Positions 23,508 to 32,515 are shown, counted from the first letter of the stretch. The stretch: DNA of 32,782 nt from an uncultured Clostridium sp. (GCA_900541315.1 UQJF01000016.1:1-32782), one strand, 5' to 3'. Notes: generated from the sequence alone by a model not told the origin. Program-made: numbers and translations.

Positions 23508-23562
23508 ATTATACATGATAATTATTCTCTTGTCAATAAAAATAATAATAATTATTATTATT
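23508..23562 (-). promoter_or_regulatory. Perfect consensus promoter with Fur/PerR-like box and AT palindrome
   Basis: On the minus strand TTGACA (23531-23536), a 17-bp spacer and TATAAT (23508-23513), both exact consensus. The spacer holds TGATAATTATTCTCT (23516-23530 on plus), matching 12 of 14 defined positions of the Fur/PerR 7-1-7 pattern TGATAATnATTATCA. Five bases beyond the -35 is a perfect 22-bp palindrome of AAT/ATT units (23541-23562). This could be a second Fur-type site (15 of 19 against the classical Fur box) or an UP element. Confidence 0.68.
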
Positions 23563-23607
23563 ATTTTATTTTATTACAGTTCTACCACGCTTTCTGTTTT
23601 CTACAGC

Positions 23608-23636
23608 TTTTCATAGTGCCAAACTTGTTATATAAT
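23608..23636 (+). promoter_or_regulatory. Putative promoter of the D-2-hydroxyacid dehydrogenase gene
   Basis: TTTTCA (23608-23613), a 17-bp spacer and a perfect TATAAT (23631-23636), 50 bp before the start codon. Confidence 0.55.
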
Positions 23637-23686
23637 GGGCACAGAAAAAATCCGAGAGAACATCATAACACAAAGGAGAATCATCC

Positions 23687-24637
23687 ATGAATCACAAGAC
23701 TGTTGTTTTTAACGAAGCAAAAATGAACTTTGACGGAAACCTTGACTTTTCCGTCCTTTCCCCAGAAGTTGTCACCTACAGCGATACCACGCCAGATCAG
23801 TTTTTAGAACGTGCAGCAGACGCAGAGATCCTTGTCACTAAGGAAATGCCTGTAAGCAGAGAACAGATCCTGGCACTGCCAGACAGTGTAAAGCTGATCT
23901 GCGAAGCGGGAACCGGTTATAACAACCTGGATCTGGATGCTGCACGGGAAAAAGGCATCACCGTATGTAATATCCCGGCTTACAGCTCTGAACGTGTGGC
24001 TCACACTGCCATTATGATGATCTTGAATTTAAGCTCCACCATGCAGACCCAGATGGCTATGCTGGCAAAGGAAAACCACGATAATTTTACAAAAAATCTC
24101 CAGGTTCCTCATGTGGAGGTAAACGGAAAAACCCTGGGTATCATCGGCGCCGGAAATATTGGACGCACTGTTATGAAAATTGCAAAAGCATTAGATATGA
24201 ATATTCTCGTGTATACAAGAACCCCAAAAGATGATGAGGAAAATGTACATTATGCAGACCTGGAAACTGTACTGAAAAACAGCGATTATATTTCCCTTCA
24301 CTGCCCGCTGACACCTGCTACCAGACACCTGATCAATGCTGATACTCTGGCGCTGATGAAACCAACTGCCTTCCTGATCAACACCTCCAGAGGTGCCCTC
24401 ATTGATGAACAGGCACTGATACGGGCATTAAAAGATCATAAGATCGCAGGAGCCGGACTGGACGTACAGGAAACAGAACCCCCTGTTAAAGACAGTCCAT
24501 TATACACACTGGATAATGTGATCTTAACCCCACACATGGGCTGGAAGGGCCTGGAGACACGTCAGAGACTTCTTAGTATCTTAACGGGAAATATTGACGG
24601 TTTTATTAATGGAAATCCGGTAAATGTTGTTTCATAA
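23687..24637 (+). CDS. D-2-hydroxyacid dehydrogenase
   Basis: A 316-aa NAD(P)-dependent enzyme reducing a 2-keto acid to a D-2-hydroxyacid. The nucleotide-binding GIIGAGNIGR (151-160) has the GxGxxG loop. The catalytic set is Arg235 (NTSRG), Glu262 (DVQE) and His283 (TPHMGW). The GTGYNNLD segment (75-82) also fits the family. Substrate is not determinable; glycerate/glyoxylate, phosphoglycerate-like and D-lactate enzymes share these motifs. The C-terminal ACT domain of SerA is absent, so serine biosynthesis is unlikely. AAAGGAG lies before the ATG. It is a single gene, divergent from rubredoxin. Confidence 0.9.
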   Translation: MNHKTVVFNEAKMNFDGNLDFSVLSPEVVTYSDTTPDQFLERAADAEILVTKEMPVSREQILALPDSVKLICEAGTGYNNLDLDAAREKGITVCNIPAYSSERVAHTAIMMILNLSSTMQTQMAMLAKENHDNFTKNLQVPHVEVNGKTLGIIGAGNIGRTVMKIAKALDMNILVYTRTPKDDEENVHYADLETVLKNSDYISLHCPLTPATRHLINADTLALMKPTAFLINTSRGALIDEQALIRALKDHKIAGAGLDVQETEPPVKDSPLYTLDNVILTPHMGWKGLETRQRLLSILTGNIDGFINGNPVNVVS

Positions 24638-24674
24638 AGCAGATTCTCAGAAAGTGAGTGGTATAATTAGGTTG

Positions 24675-24767
24675 AGCCGGTAAGGCTGCCCATTTGTCAA
24701 CCCCACCGGCTTATATTTGTTTTTGAGGACGGATATCTGTTTCACTCTGCTGAACAGGTATCTGTCC
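24675..24767 (+). terminator. Two tandem hairpins after the dehydrogenase gene
   Basis: Hairpin 1 pairs AGCCGGT (24675-24681) with ACCGGCT (24705-24711), followed by a T-rich run to 24724. Hairpin 2 pairs the arm starting GGACGGATATCTG (24727) with the arm ending GTATCTGTCC (24767), followed by TTTCTC. Together they look like a double terminator. The rest of 24638-24879 shows nothing else. Confidence 0.6.
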
Positions 24768-24879
24768 TTTCTCTATGTAAAAAGCTCTGACTGCTTGTTT
24801 ATGTAAAAGAGTATACAAAAGAGTTGTGTCCTAAGTTTGAAGCAGTCATAAAGTATTTCTAAAAAAGTTTAAGAAAGTA

Positions 24880-25707
24880 TTATGATGTTGGGGTTTTACT
24901 TACAAACTGTCTGCGATATTGGGAGGGGCTCATACCGGTCACTGACTTAAATACCCTGTTAAAATGAGTCAGATTGGAAAATCCAGTTTCTCTGCTTATA
25001 TCTGTGATATTTTTACTGGTCTCCATAAATTTCCGCTGTGCATTCATAATACGTGTAACATTAATGTAACGTACGATCGTACTATTTGTACTTTTTTTAA
25101 ATTCACGGCACAGGTAATAAGGGCTGACATAAAACATCTGTGCCAGCATTTCAAGACTGATATCTTCCTGGTAATGGCTATGGATATAACGTATCACTTC
25201 TCCGATCCGGCTGCTCTTTCCAGGAGCCTTTTCCGGCCGTTTTTCCCTTGCGATCAGCAGCAAAAGCACATTTAACATTCCCCGGTCATACTCTTCATGA
25301 AAAGCTCCAGGATCTTTCTGTTCTTTTAAAATATCTTCCATGACCCGGTGGATTTCCTGACGTTTCTTTATATCTGTCCTGTAGATACCGCTTTCTTCCT
25401 TTAATGCATCACGTACAGATGGCCACAGGATCTCCTCCGGCTTAAAATACAATAGCAGTCTTTTAAACGGTATATTTTCTTCTCCATAGGAATGATGCAT
25501 TACATAAGGCGGGAATATCATAAATTCCCCTGCCTCCATTTTATAAAGCTGATCTTCCACCATATGAAAACGTTCCCCTGCTTCCAGATAATAGATCTCA
25601 TAATATTCGTGGTAATGTGACTGGGACATATTATCATTTACACCCTGTATCCGTTCACTGGCTATTCCAAGTCCCTGGGCCATCAGGATCCCCGCCTGAT
25701 CGATCAT
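24880..25707 (-). CDS. AraC-family regulator with cupin sensor domain
   Basis: A 275-aa transcription factor. Residues about 25-95 form an AraC_binding cupin (HYHEYYEIYYLEAGE, then MHHSYG). The C-terminal 105 residues form a double helix-turn-helix: the first contains ISLEMLAQMFYVSPYYLCREFKK-type sequence (about 187-209) and the second carries the family signature ITDISRETGFSNLTHFNRVFK (about 236-256). It probably senses a sugar or sugar acid. AGGAGG lies 8 nt before the ATG. It is divergent from the GH31 gene across a 269-bp gap, the usual layout for a local activator of a glycan-use operon. Confidence 0.92.
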   Translation of the reverse strand: MIDQAGILMAQGLGIASERIQGVNDNMSQSHYHEYYEIYYLEAGERFHMVEDQLYKMEAGEFMIFPPYVMHHSYGEENIPFKRLLLYFKPEEILWPSVRDALKEESGIYRTDIKKRQEIHRVMEDILKEQKDPGAFHEEYDRGMLNVLLLLIAREKRPEKAPGKSSRIGEVIRYIHSHYQEDISLEMLAQMFYVSPYYLCREFKKSTNSTIVRYINVTRIMNAQRKFMETSKNITDISRETGFSNLTHFNRVFKSVTGMSPSQYRRQFVSKTPTS

Positions 25708-25813
25708 ATCTGTGTCCTCCTGTCTATCATTTTTCCATTTTTTATGTATTTATAACAAAGCTCTCATTCATTAAATGTATTTTTCTCCATACACCAGAGC
25801 AAGATATGTAAAA

Positions 25814-25925
25814 TATAAGCTTATACTGTGCAATTTTTGTCTAGTTTTGACCGTGTTATTTTATTATCATGTGATTATCACGTACAAAAAACACCTTGAA
25901 TGCTGATTGTCCTTCTTTTGGACAC
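25814..25925. promoter_or_regulatory. Palindromes between the AraC gene and the GH31-TRAP operon
   Basis: Three small dyads are visible: TATAAGCTTATA (25814-25825), GTGAT-T-ATCAC (25871-25881), and GTCC with GGAC seven bases apart (25909-25923). TTGACC at 25847-25852 could be a -35 box but lacks a convincing -10. No confident promoter was found in 25708-25976. Confidence 0.35.
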
Positions 25926-25976
25926 ATCATACCATAAAACCAAGGTAAATGGAAATATTTAAGGAGGCACAGATTC

Positions 25977-28478
25977 ATGAAAATATGCATGAATGCGACA
26001 ACCGTAACCCAGAAAGAAAATTATTTTTCTGTTGCTACAAACTGCACAGAGATCCGTATCTTCTTTCTTACCGATCACATCATCCGTATCAGAGCCGGAT
26101 TTGACGGGGATTTTGCAGAAGAATCCTACAGTCTTGTTACTACCGCCTGGGAAGACAGAATGGATACATTCTTAAAAGATTACAGAAAGAGGATCCAGAC
26201 TGCCGATGCAATTTTAGAAGATGGAGCAGATCAGGCAGTGATCCAGGGAAAAGAACTGAAGGTAGTAGTTGAAAAAGATCCTTTCCGCATCTGTGTATAC
26301 GATAAAGAAGGAACTATGATCCATGCAGATATCGTGGACCTTGCTTACCGTGAAGACAGCAACCACCGCCGTATCCACACCAGCCAGATTGAAGCCGATG
26401 ACTGCTTCTATGGTTTTGGTGAAAAAAGCGGTGAATTAAATAAAGCGCAGAAATACATGGTTTTAAGCCCCGGGGATTCCATGGGATATGATCCAAAAGA
26501 AACAGATTCTCTTTATAAACACATTCCTTTTTATATCAAATTAAACCAGACTACTAAAAAAGCAGTTGGATATTTTTATCACAGTACCTGGGAATGTGAT
26601 TTTAATATGGGCCGTGAAAAGCGCAACTACTGGCACCGCTACAGCAGCTATTCTACAAATGGCGGAGATATCGACCTTTTCCTTATTGAAGGACCTGCTA
26701 TGCGCCAGGTTGTAGAACGTTATACAGATCTGACCGGAAAGTCTGCCATGCTTCCCAAGTATGCTTTAGGATATCTTGGATCTTCCATGTATTATCCTGA
26801 ACTGGATGCAGACTGTGATGATGCCATTGAAGAATTTATCGATACCACTAAAGAAGAAGATATCCCTGTAGATGGTTTCCAGCTCTCTTCCGGCTACTGT
26901 GCCATTGAAACTGAACAGGGCATCAAGCGTTGTGTATTTACATGGAATAAAAAACGTTTTAAAGATCCAAAAGACTTTTTTGCCCAGATGAAAAAGAGAG
27001 GCGTCTGCGTTTCACCAAACGTAAAACCCGGTATTCTCCTGATCCATCCAAAGCTGGAAGAAATGAAGGCAAAAGGAATGTTTGTTAAAGCCAGCGAAAC
27101 AGAAGAACCTGGTATTGGAACCTGGTGGGGCGGCAAGGGTGTGTTTGTAGATTTTACCAGCCAGGAAACCAGAGATAACTGGAAGGAAATGTTAAAGGAA
27201 AATGTCCTTGACTACGGTACCAGCTCTGTCTGGAACGATAACTGTGAATATGACAGCATGGTTGACAAGGACTGCCGCTGCTCTTTTGAAGGAAAAGGCG
27301 GTACCATTGGACAGTTAAAATCTGTTATGTCCAATATTATGTGCCAGATCACCAATGAAGCAGTTCATGAAACCTTTGATAATACCCGTCCTTACGTAGT
27401 ATGCCGTTCCGGTCATGCAGGTATCCAGCGTTATGCGCAGACCTGGGCAGGTGACAATTTGACCTGCTGGGATTCTTTAAAATATAATATTGCTACCATC
27501 CTTGGTATGGGCTTATCCGGCGTTGCAAACCAGGGATGCGACATTGGCGGCTTCTATGGAGTTTCCCCGGAAGCTGAGCTGTTAGTCAGATGGATCCAGA
27601 ATGGTATTTTCCAGCCTCGTTTCTCAATCCATTCTACCAATATTGACAATACAGTCACCGAACCATGGATGTACAGCAACTGTACGGAATATATCAGAAC
27701 TGCTATTAAATTCCGCTACCGCCTGTTCCCTTATCTGTATTCCTTAATGGAACGTGCACATGAAACCGGACTTCCTATTATGGAGGCAATGTGCAGTGCG
27801 TTCCAGAATGACCCTAAATGTTACGAGGAAGGCGTAGACTTTATGTTTGGTGATTCCCTGCTGGTAGCAAATGTAGTAGAAAAAGGCGCAAAAACCCGCA
27901 AGGTTTATCTGCCGGAAGGAAATACCTTCTATGATTTTTATACAAGAACTCCATATAGCGGCGGACAGACCATTGAACTTCCTGTAGATCTTGGAAGTAT
28001 CCCTCTGTTTGTAAAAGGCGGCGCCATCATTCCTATGGCTTCCAACCAGATGAAGAATCTTATGACTGAGCAGCCTGCAGGAATTTCCATTCTCTGCGCT
28101 CCTGACTGCGATGGTTCCTTTACCTTATATGAAGATGACGGTGTTTCTATGGATTATGAAAAGGGCTGTTACTTAAAGACTTTTATTTCCATGACTGCTG
28201 GGGAGCGCACCGTTCTCACCTTTAAACAGGAAGGTTCCTATGTTACTTCTGTAGAAACTATGGCTTTAGATATGATCCACCGCGAAAAAGCCCCATACTG
28301 GGTAACTGTAGATGGAAAAGAAATCCCTCATTTCCTTCACAGAAGAAAATTTGAAGAGGCTGAATGCGGCTGGTATTACAGCCAGACTTTAAAATCCGTA
28401 CAGGTAAAATACCTGAATCCTAAAAAGGATCATCAGGTTGTAGTTTCCTTTGAACAGTTTGACCTGATCGGCATGTAA
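25977..28478 (+). CDS. GH31-family alpha-glycosidase
   Basis: An 833-aa retaining alpha-glycosidase of family 31. Domains: an N-terminal beta-sandwich (about 1-255, with YGFGEKSG at 145-152), a catalytic barrel (about 256-600), and C-terminal beta-domains with LYEDDG (about 715). The predicted nucleophile is Asp421 in VWNDNCEYD, and the acid/base is Asp493 in WAGDN. The nucleophile context lacks the usual WxDMNE, so specificity may differ from standard alpha-glucosidases. There is no signal peptide, so it is cytoplasmic and acts on imported substrate. AGGAGG lies before the ATG. It is first in an operon with a TRAP transporter (next start 31 bp after its stop), implying a substrate carrying an acidic group (inference). 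Confidence 0.92.
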   Translation: MKICMNATTVTQKENYFSVATNCTEIRIFFLTDHIIRIRAGFDGDFAEESYSLVTTAWEDRMDTFLKDYRKRIQTADAILEDGADQAVIQGKELKVVVEKDPFRICVYDKEGTMIHADIVDLAYREDSNHRRIHTSQIEADDCFYGFGEKSGELNKAQKYMVLSPGDSMGYDPKETDSLYKHIPFYIKLNQTTKKAVGYFYHSTWECDFNMGREKRNYWHRYSSYSTNGGDIDLFLIEGPAMRQVVERYTDLTGKSAMLPKYALGYLGSSMYYPELDADCDDAIEEFIDTTKEEDIPVDGFQLSSGYCAIETEQGIKRCVFTWNKKRFKDPKDFFAQMKKRGVCVSPNVKPGILLIHPKLEEMKAKGMFVKASETEEPGIGTWWGGKGVFVDFTSQETRDNWKEMLKENVLDYGTSSVWNDNCEYDSMVDKDCRCSFEGKGGTIGQLKSVMSNIMCQITNEAVHETFDNTRPYVVCRSGHAGIQRYAQTWAGDNLTCWDSLKYNIATILGMGLSGVANQGCDIGGFYGVSPEAELLVRWIQNGIFQPRFSIHSTNIDNTVTEPWMYSNCTEYIRTAIKFRYRLFPYLYSLMERAHETGLPIMEAMCSAFQNDPKCYEEGVDFMFGDSLLVANVVEKGAKTRKVYLPEGNTFYDFYTRTPYSGGQTIELPVDLGSIPLFVKGGAIIPMASNQMKNLMTEQPAGISILCAPDCDGSFTLYEDDGVSMDYEKGCYLKTFISMTAGERTVLTFKQEGSYVTSVETMALDMIHREKAPYWVTVDGKEIPHFLHRRKFEEAECGWYYSQTLKSVQVKYLNPKKDHQVVVSFEQFDLIGM

Positions 28479-28508
28479 TAATGCAACATAGAAAGGGGAT
28501 AAAATACG

Positions 28509-29531
28509 ATGAAAAAATTGGCAGCAATTGCAGCCGCTGTAGGACTGACCCTGTTCAGTCTTACAGGCTGCGCTCAAAGCGGAGTAAAAACCAGTGCAGA
28601 AGCTACACCGGAAAACCCGATGGTGCTTACACTTGCCCACGGCCTTAGCGAAACCCATACAGTCCATATTGCAATGACAGAGTTTGCTGAGAAAGTAAAA
28701 GAACGCACCGATGGAAGGATACAGATCCAGATCTTCCCAAATGGCCAGTTAGGATCTGAAAATGAAAACATGGAACAGCTGATGTCCGGTGTTATCTCCA
28801 TGACAAAGGTGTCTGCTCCTGGTCTTGCAACTTATAATGAATCCTACCACGCATTCGGACTTCCTTATATTTTTGACAGCACAGAAGATTTTTATCATGT
28901 CATGGATTCCAGCCAGATGCATGATTTCTTCCTTTCTTCCGAAAATGACGGCTTTGTAACACTGACTTATTATACTTCCGGAGCACGCTCCTTCTATACG
29001 AAAAATAAAGCCATCCGTAAGCCGGAGGATCTGAAGGGATTAAAAATCCGTGTCCAGGATATGAAATCCCAGACAGACATGATGAAGGCTCTTGGAGGCA
29101 TCCCGGTAGCTATGTCTTATGGTGATGTTTATACTTCTTTACAGACCGGTATTATCGATGGAACCGAAAATAATGAAACTGCCCTTACTACCGGTAAACA
29201 CGGTGAGATCTGCAAGGTATACTCCACTGACCAGCATGCCATGATCCCTGATGTTATGGTCATGAGTTCCAAAGTATGGAAAAACATCAGCCCTGAGGAT
29301 CAGCAGATCATTCTTGAAGCAGCCCGTGAATCCACAGAAAGCCATAAAATTGCCTGGGACAGCGCGATCCAGCAGGCAATCGAAGAAGCTAAAACTACAA
29401 TGGGTGTTGAATTTGTCAATGATGTAGACAAAGAAGCCTTCCGTGAAGCTACAAGCGGTATGATCGACGATTACTGTGCGCAGTATCCAGGTGTTAAAAA
29501 GCTTCTTGATATTATTGATTCTGTAGAATAA
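28509..29531 (+). CDS. TRAP transporter substrate-binding lipoprotein (DctP family)
   Basis: A 340-aa extracytoplasmic solute receptor. The lipobox LTGC places the lipid-anchored Cys at 21. The DctP signature is clear: LKGLKIRVQDM (175-185) with Arg181, which in this family clamps the ligand carboxylate, followed by ALGGIPVAMSYGDVYTSLQ and TGIIDGTENN. Such receptors bind sialic acid, uronates and other organic acids; the exact ligand cannot be read here. The gene begins 31 bp after GH31, with AAGGGG before the ATG, and is followed by both membrane subunits. Confidence 0.93.
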   Translation: MKKLAAIAAAVGLTLFSLTGCAQSGVKTSAEATPENPMVLTLAHGLSETHTVHIAMTEFAEKVKERTDGRIQIQIFPNGQLGSENENMEQLMSGVISMTKVSAPGLATYNESYHAFGLPYIFDSTEDFYHVMDSSQMHDFFLSSENDGFVTLTYYTSGARSFYTKNKAIRKPEDLKGLKIRVQDMKSQTDMMKALGGIPVAMSYGDVYTSLQTGIIDGTENNETALTTGKHGEICKVYSTDQHAMIPDVMVMSSKVWKNISPEDQQIILEAARESTESHKIAWDSAIQQAIEEAKTTMGVEFVNDVDKEAFREATSGMIDDYCAQYPGVKKLLDIIDSVE

Positions 29532-29542
29532 GGAGGACCGTC

Positions 29543-30052
29543 ATGAAAGAATTTTTATCGCTGATCAAAAAATGGATGACCCGCCTGTTAGCCGGTATTG
29601 CTACTGTCCTTTTATCCATTATGACACTGCTGGTATTATATCAGGTATTTACAAGATATATTTTAAATAGCCCGGCTGCATTTACAGAAGAACTTGTCCG
29701 TTATTTCCTGATCTGGACCAGCTTTATCGGTGCTGCCTATGCTTTCATTACAAGAGAGCATATGTGTCTGATACTGGTTCGTGACAGCTTAAGTCCTTCC
29801 GGAAAACGGATTTTAATGGCTCTTATTGATATCCTGATCCTGATCTTTTCTATTTTTGTTATTACCATCGGTGGCTTTAAGCTGGCTTTAAGTGCACAGA
29901 AGGTATTTTCTGCACTTCTTGGTATCCCAAGAAGCCTGGTATACGCTATGGCTCCTATATCAGGATTATTTATCATTCTGGCTCAGATTATTAATATTTA
30001 TGAAGATGTAACCGGAACTGCCATTGACATTGAAGGAGGAAATGAATCATGA
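29543..30052 (+). CDS. TRAP transporter small permease (DctQ family)
   Basis: A 169-aa membrane protein with four hydrophobic segments (about 15-38, 50-68, 90-112 and 130-150), typical of DctQ. YQVFTRYILNSPAAFTEELVRY after the first helix is the family signature. It pairs with the large permease to form the sodium- or proton-driven carrier. It starts 11 bp after the receptor gene with AGGAGG 6 nt upstream, and its stop overlaps the next start as ATGA. Confidence 0.93.
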   Translation: MKEFLSLIKKWMTRLLAGIATVLLSIMTLLVLYQVFTRYILNSPAAFTEELVRYFLIWTSFIGAAYAFITREHMCLILVRDSLSPSGKRILMALIDILILIFSIFVITIGGFKLALSAQKVFSALLGIPRSLVYAMAPISGLFIILAQIINIYEDVTGTAIDIEGGNES

Positions 30053-31350
30053 GTATCGGACTTACAACGGTTATCTTGTTTGCAGTTTTTGGAATCCTGC
30101 TTTTTTTAAGCTGCCCCATTTCCGTAAGCATCGTGATCGCATCGATCGTTGCTGCCATGTCTTCTCTTTCATGGGATCAGATCACGTTTATCACCATGCA
30201 GAAAATGAACAGCGGTGTTGAAAGCTTTTCCCTGCTTGCCATCCCACTGTTCATCCTTGCAGGAAACATTATGAATAACGGCGGTATTGCAAGACGTCTT
30301 GTGAATTTTGCCAAGATTTTTGTAGGCTGGATCCCAGGTTCACTGGCACAGGCCAACATTGTAGGAAACATGCTTTTTGGTGCCCTCTCCGGTTCTTCTG
30401 TTGCTGCTGCATCTGCTATGGGCGGCTGTATTTACCCGATCCAGAAGGATGAAGGCTACGATCCTGCATTTGCAACTGCTGTTAATATTGCTTCTGCTCC
30501 TACAGGCCTTCTGATCCCGCCTACCAGTGCATTTATCGTATATTCCACAGTAGCAGGCGGTGTATCCATTTCCACCTTATTCATGGCTGGTTATATTCCC
30601 GGTATCCTCATGGGAGTTGGTTCCATGGTCGTAGCTTTTATTTATGCCAAAAAGCATAAATATCCTACCTCTGGAAAGACACCGATGAAGGAAGCTCTTA
30701 AAGTAACATTGGAAGCTATCCCAAGTCTGCTTCTTATTATCATTGTTATCGGTGGTATTGTAGCTGGTATCTTTACTGCTACAGAAGGTGCAGGTATCTG
30801 TGTGCTTTACTGCCTGATCCTTTCTGTCTGCTACCGCAGCATTACTGTAAAATCTTTCATGAAGATTTTAGTAAGCAGTGCCTGCACCAGCGGCATCATC
30901 CTGTTTCTGATCTCTGCCTCCTCTGCCATGTCCTTTGTAATGGCATACTCAGGGATCCCGGCAGCTATCTCTAACGGAATTATGTCCATTTCAACTAACA
31001 AATATGTGATCTTTTTCCTGATGAATGTGATCCTGATGGTAGTTGGCATGTTCATGGATATTACTCCTGCGATCCTTATTTTCACACCGATCTTTCTGCC
31101 GATCGCACAAAGCCTTGGTATGAGTGATATCCAGTTTGGTGTTATGCTGATCTTCAACATGTGCCTTGGAAACATCACACCTCCTGTAGGTTCTGTTCTG
31201 TTTGTAGGCTGCGGGATCAGCAAGATCAGTATTGAAGACGTTACCAAGACCCTGCTTCCTTATTTTGCAGTGCTGTTCCTTCTTCTTTTAGCTGTTACCT
31301 ATATTCCTGCACTGTCATTAGGTGTACCAAAATTAATGGGACTGATCTGA
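30049..31350 (+). CDS. TRAP transporter large permease (DctM family)
   Basis: A 433-aa membrane carrier subunit with about 11-12 helices. Signature segments are SFSLLAIPLFILAGNIMNNGGI (near 57-78), GSSVAAASAMG (115-125), GLLIPPTSAFIVYS (near 152-165) and, in the second half, the MFMDITPAILIFTPIFLPIA and NITPPVG stretches, which form ion- and substrate-binding hairpins. It is translationally coupled to DctQ by a 4-bp overlap and is the last gene of the GH31-TRAP operon. No clear terminator was found in 31351-31486. Confidence 0.94.
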   Translation: MSIGLTTVILFAVFGILLFLSCPISVSIVIASIVAAMSSLSWDQITFITMQKMNSGVESFSLLAIPLFILAGNIMNNGGIARRLVNFAKIFVGWIPGSLAQANIVGNMLFGALSGSSVAAASAMGGCIYPIQKDEGYDPAFATAVNIASAPTGLLIPPTSAFIVYSTVAGGVSISTLFMAGYIPGILMGVGSMVVAFIYAKKHKYPTSGKTPMKEALKVTLEAIPSLLLIIIVIGGIVAGIFTATEGAGICVLYCLILSVCYRSITVKSFMKILVSSACTSGIILFLISASSAMSFVMAYSGIPAAISNGIMSISTNKYVIFFLMNVILMVVGMFMDITPAILIFTPIFLPIAQSLGMSDIQFGVMLIFNMCLGNITPPVGSVLFVGCGISKISIEDVTKTLLPYFAVLFLLLLAVTYIPALSLGVPKLMGLI

Positions 31351-31412
31351 TCACCAAAAGCTGTCACAACAACGCTGAACAGACCGGCATTCCTATTTCT
31401 TTGAAAAATCTC

Positions 31413-31441
31413 TGGTAATCTCTTATAAAGTAGGCTATAAT
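31413..31441 (+). promoter_or_regulatory. Possible promoter of the DUF3881 gene
   Basis: A perfect TATAAT (31436-31441) has a weak -35 TGGTAA (31413-31418) 17 bp upstream. It lies 55 bp before the start codon. Confidence 0.4.
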
Positions 31442-31495
31442 AAAGCGAAAAAACATTTAGTAGCTGAACAGACTTAGAGAAAGAGGGTGAAGGAA

Positions 31496-32389
31496 ATGCA
31501 CAAATTTATGCGCACCATAGGATTTAGCGGCTGCGACAGTGACCTGGAAATAGATAAGATCATGCGAAAGCTGGCAAAAACAGCTACAAAAACGGCTGTA
31601 TTGGAAAGAAACGACCACCCCGGTCTTTATGAGCTCCGTGCGGAACTGGCACCGGGAATGGGGATCGTCATGATCGGTCAGATGACAGAAAAAGGAACTT
31701 TTAAACGGGAATATGCATTCCCTTATGTAACCGGCAGCGATATTTCATCTTCTGCTGAATGTTCCATCCAGCGCCATGCTGAACGTGAAACCTATGCCGG
31801 CCTTTTAGATGAATACCGCGTAGGCATTTCCCTTATCTTTTATATAACTAATTCCATAGAATATAGAAGCCGCCGGTCAAAGCGCCTTCCGGTACTGGCA
31901 AAAAATATATGCCTGTCCGGGCTTGCTTCCCAGGGAAAGATCCTGCTGCCGGTAAAAAAGACTCCCAAGCAGGCTGCCGACCTGAAACAGGCCGCCAGAA
32001 AACGAGGAAATCTCTTAGAAGCTGCCCGCCGGGGTGATACGGACGCTATTGAAACCCTGACTGTAGAGGATATGGATCTGTATTCAATGGTCACAAGGCG
32101 TATTATAAAAGAGGATATGTACTCTATTATCGAAACCAGCTTTATGCCAAGCGGCATTGAATGCGACCAGTATTCCATTATCGGAAATATCTTAAGCGTA
32201 AACCTGGTGGAAAATGAACTGACAAAAGAAGAAATCTACCGTCTGCGTGTAGAATGCAATGATATGGTATTTACTGTTGCCATCAACAAAGCCGACCTTT
32301 TAGGTGAACCGGCACCTGGCAGACGTTTTAAGGGTCAGATCTGGATGCAGGGACTTGTTGATTTTGGTGTAAATGATATGTTGTGTTAA
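31496..32389 (+). CDS. DUF3881-family protein
   Basis: A 297-aa cytoplasmic protein that fits DUF3881, a family I recall from Lachnospiraceae; its function is unknown. There is no membrane segment or signal peptide. The N-terminal part opens MHKFMRTIGFSGC. A Lys/Arg-rich stretch with several Ala residues (about 160-185) precedes a C-terminal segment with IIGNILSVNLVENELTKEEIY. The ATG at 31496 is preferred because GAGGG lies 8 nt before it; an in-frame GTG at 31487 has no room for a ribosome site. It appears monocistronic, with a strong terminator at 32412-32436. Confidence 0.72.
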   Translation: MHKFMRTIGFSGCDSDLEIDKIMRKLAKTATKTAVLERNDHPGLYELRAELAPGMGIVMIGQMTEKGTFKREYAFPYVTGSDISSSAECSIQRHAERETYAGLLDEYRVGISLIFYITNSIEYRSRRSKRLPVLAKNICLSGLASQGKILLPVKKTPKQAADLKQAARKRGNLLEAARRGDTDAIETLTVEDMDLYSMVTRRIIKEDMYSIIETSFMPSGIECDQYSIIGNILSVNLVENELTKEEIYRLRVECNDMVFTVAINKADLLGEPAPGRRFKGQIWMQGLVDFGVNDMLC

Positions 32390-32411
32390 ATGAATTTTCC
32401 TATATGCTTTG

Positions 32412-32436
32412 CCCCCGCATATGCGGGGGAGTTTTT
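32412..32436 (+). terminator. Terminator of the DUF3881 gene
   Basis: The perfect palindrome CCCCCGCATATGCGGGGG (32412-32429) is followed by AG and a T5 run. Confidence 0.88.
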
Positions 32437-32451
32437 GTATACATAAAAGAC

Positions 32452-32480
32452 TTGCATTTTTCATGGAAAAAGGTTAAAAT
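32452..32480 (+). promoter_or_regulatory. Putative promoter of the tRNA-like array
   Basis: TTGCAT (32452-32457), a 17-bp spacer and TAAAAT (32475-32480). The predicted start is near 32487, about 30 bp before the first tRNA-like unit. Confidence 0.55.
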
Positions 32481-32515
32481 ATCTAAGGATTGTATTTCAA
32501 TTTTATATTATATTT

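Noticed and set aside
23536..23575. AAT/ATT stretch considered as a replication-origin unwinding element
   Set aside because: There are no DnaA boxes or replication genes nearby; a promoter-proximal regulatory role fits better.
29737..29976. Minus-strand ORFs within the TRAP genes (also 30177-30371 and 30831-31247)
   Set aside because: They mirror hydrophobic codons of the TRAP permeases and have no supporting starts.
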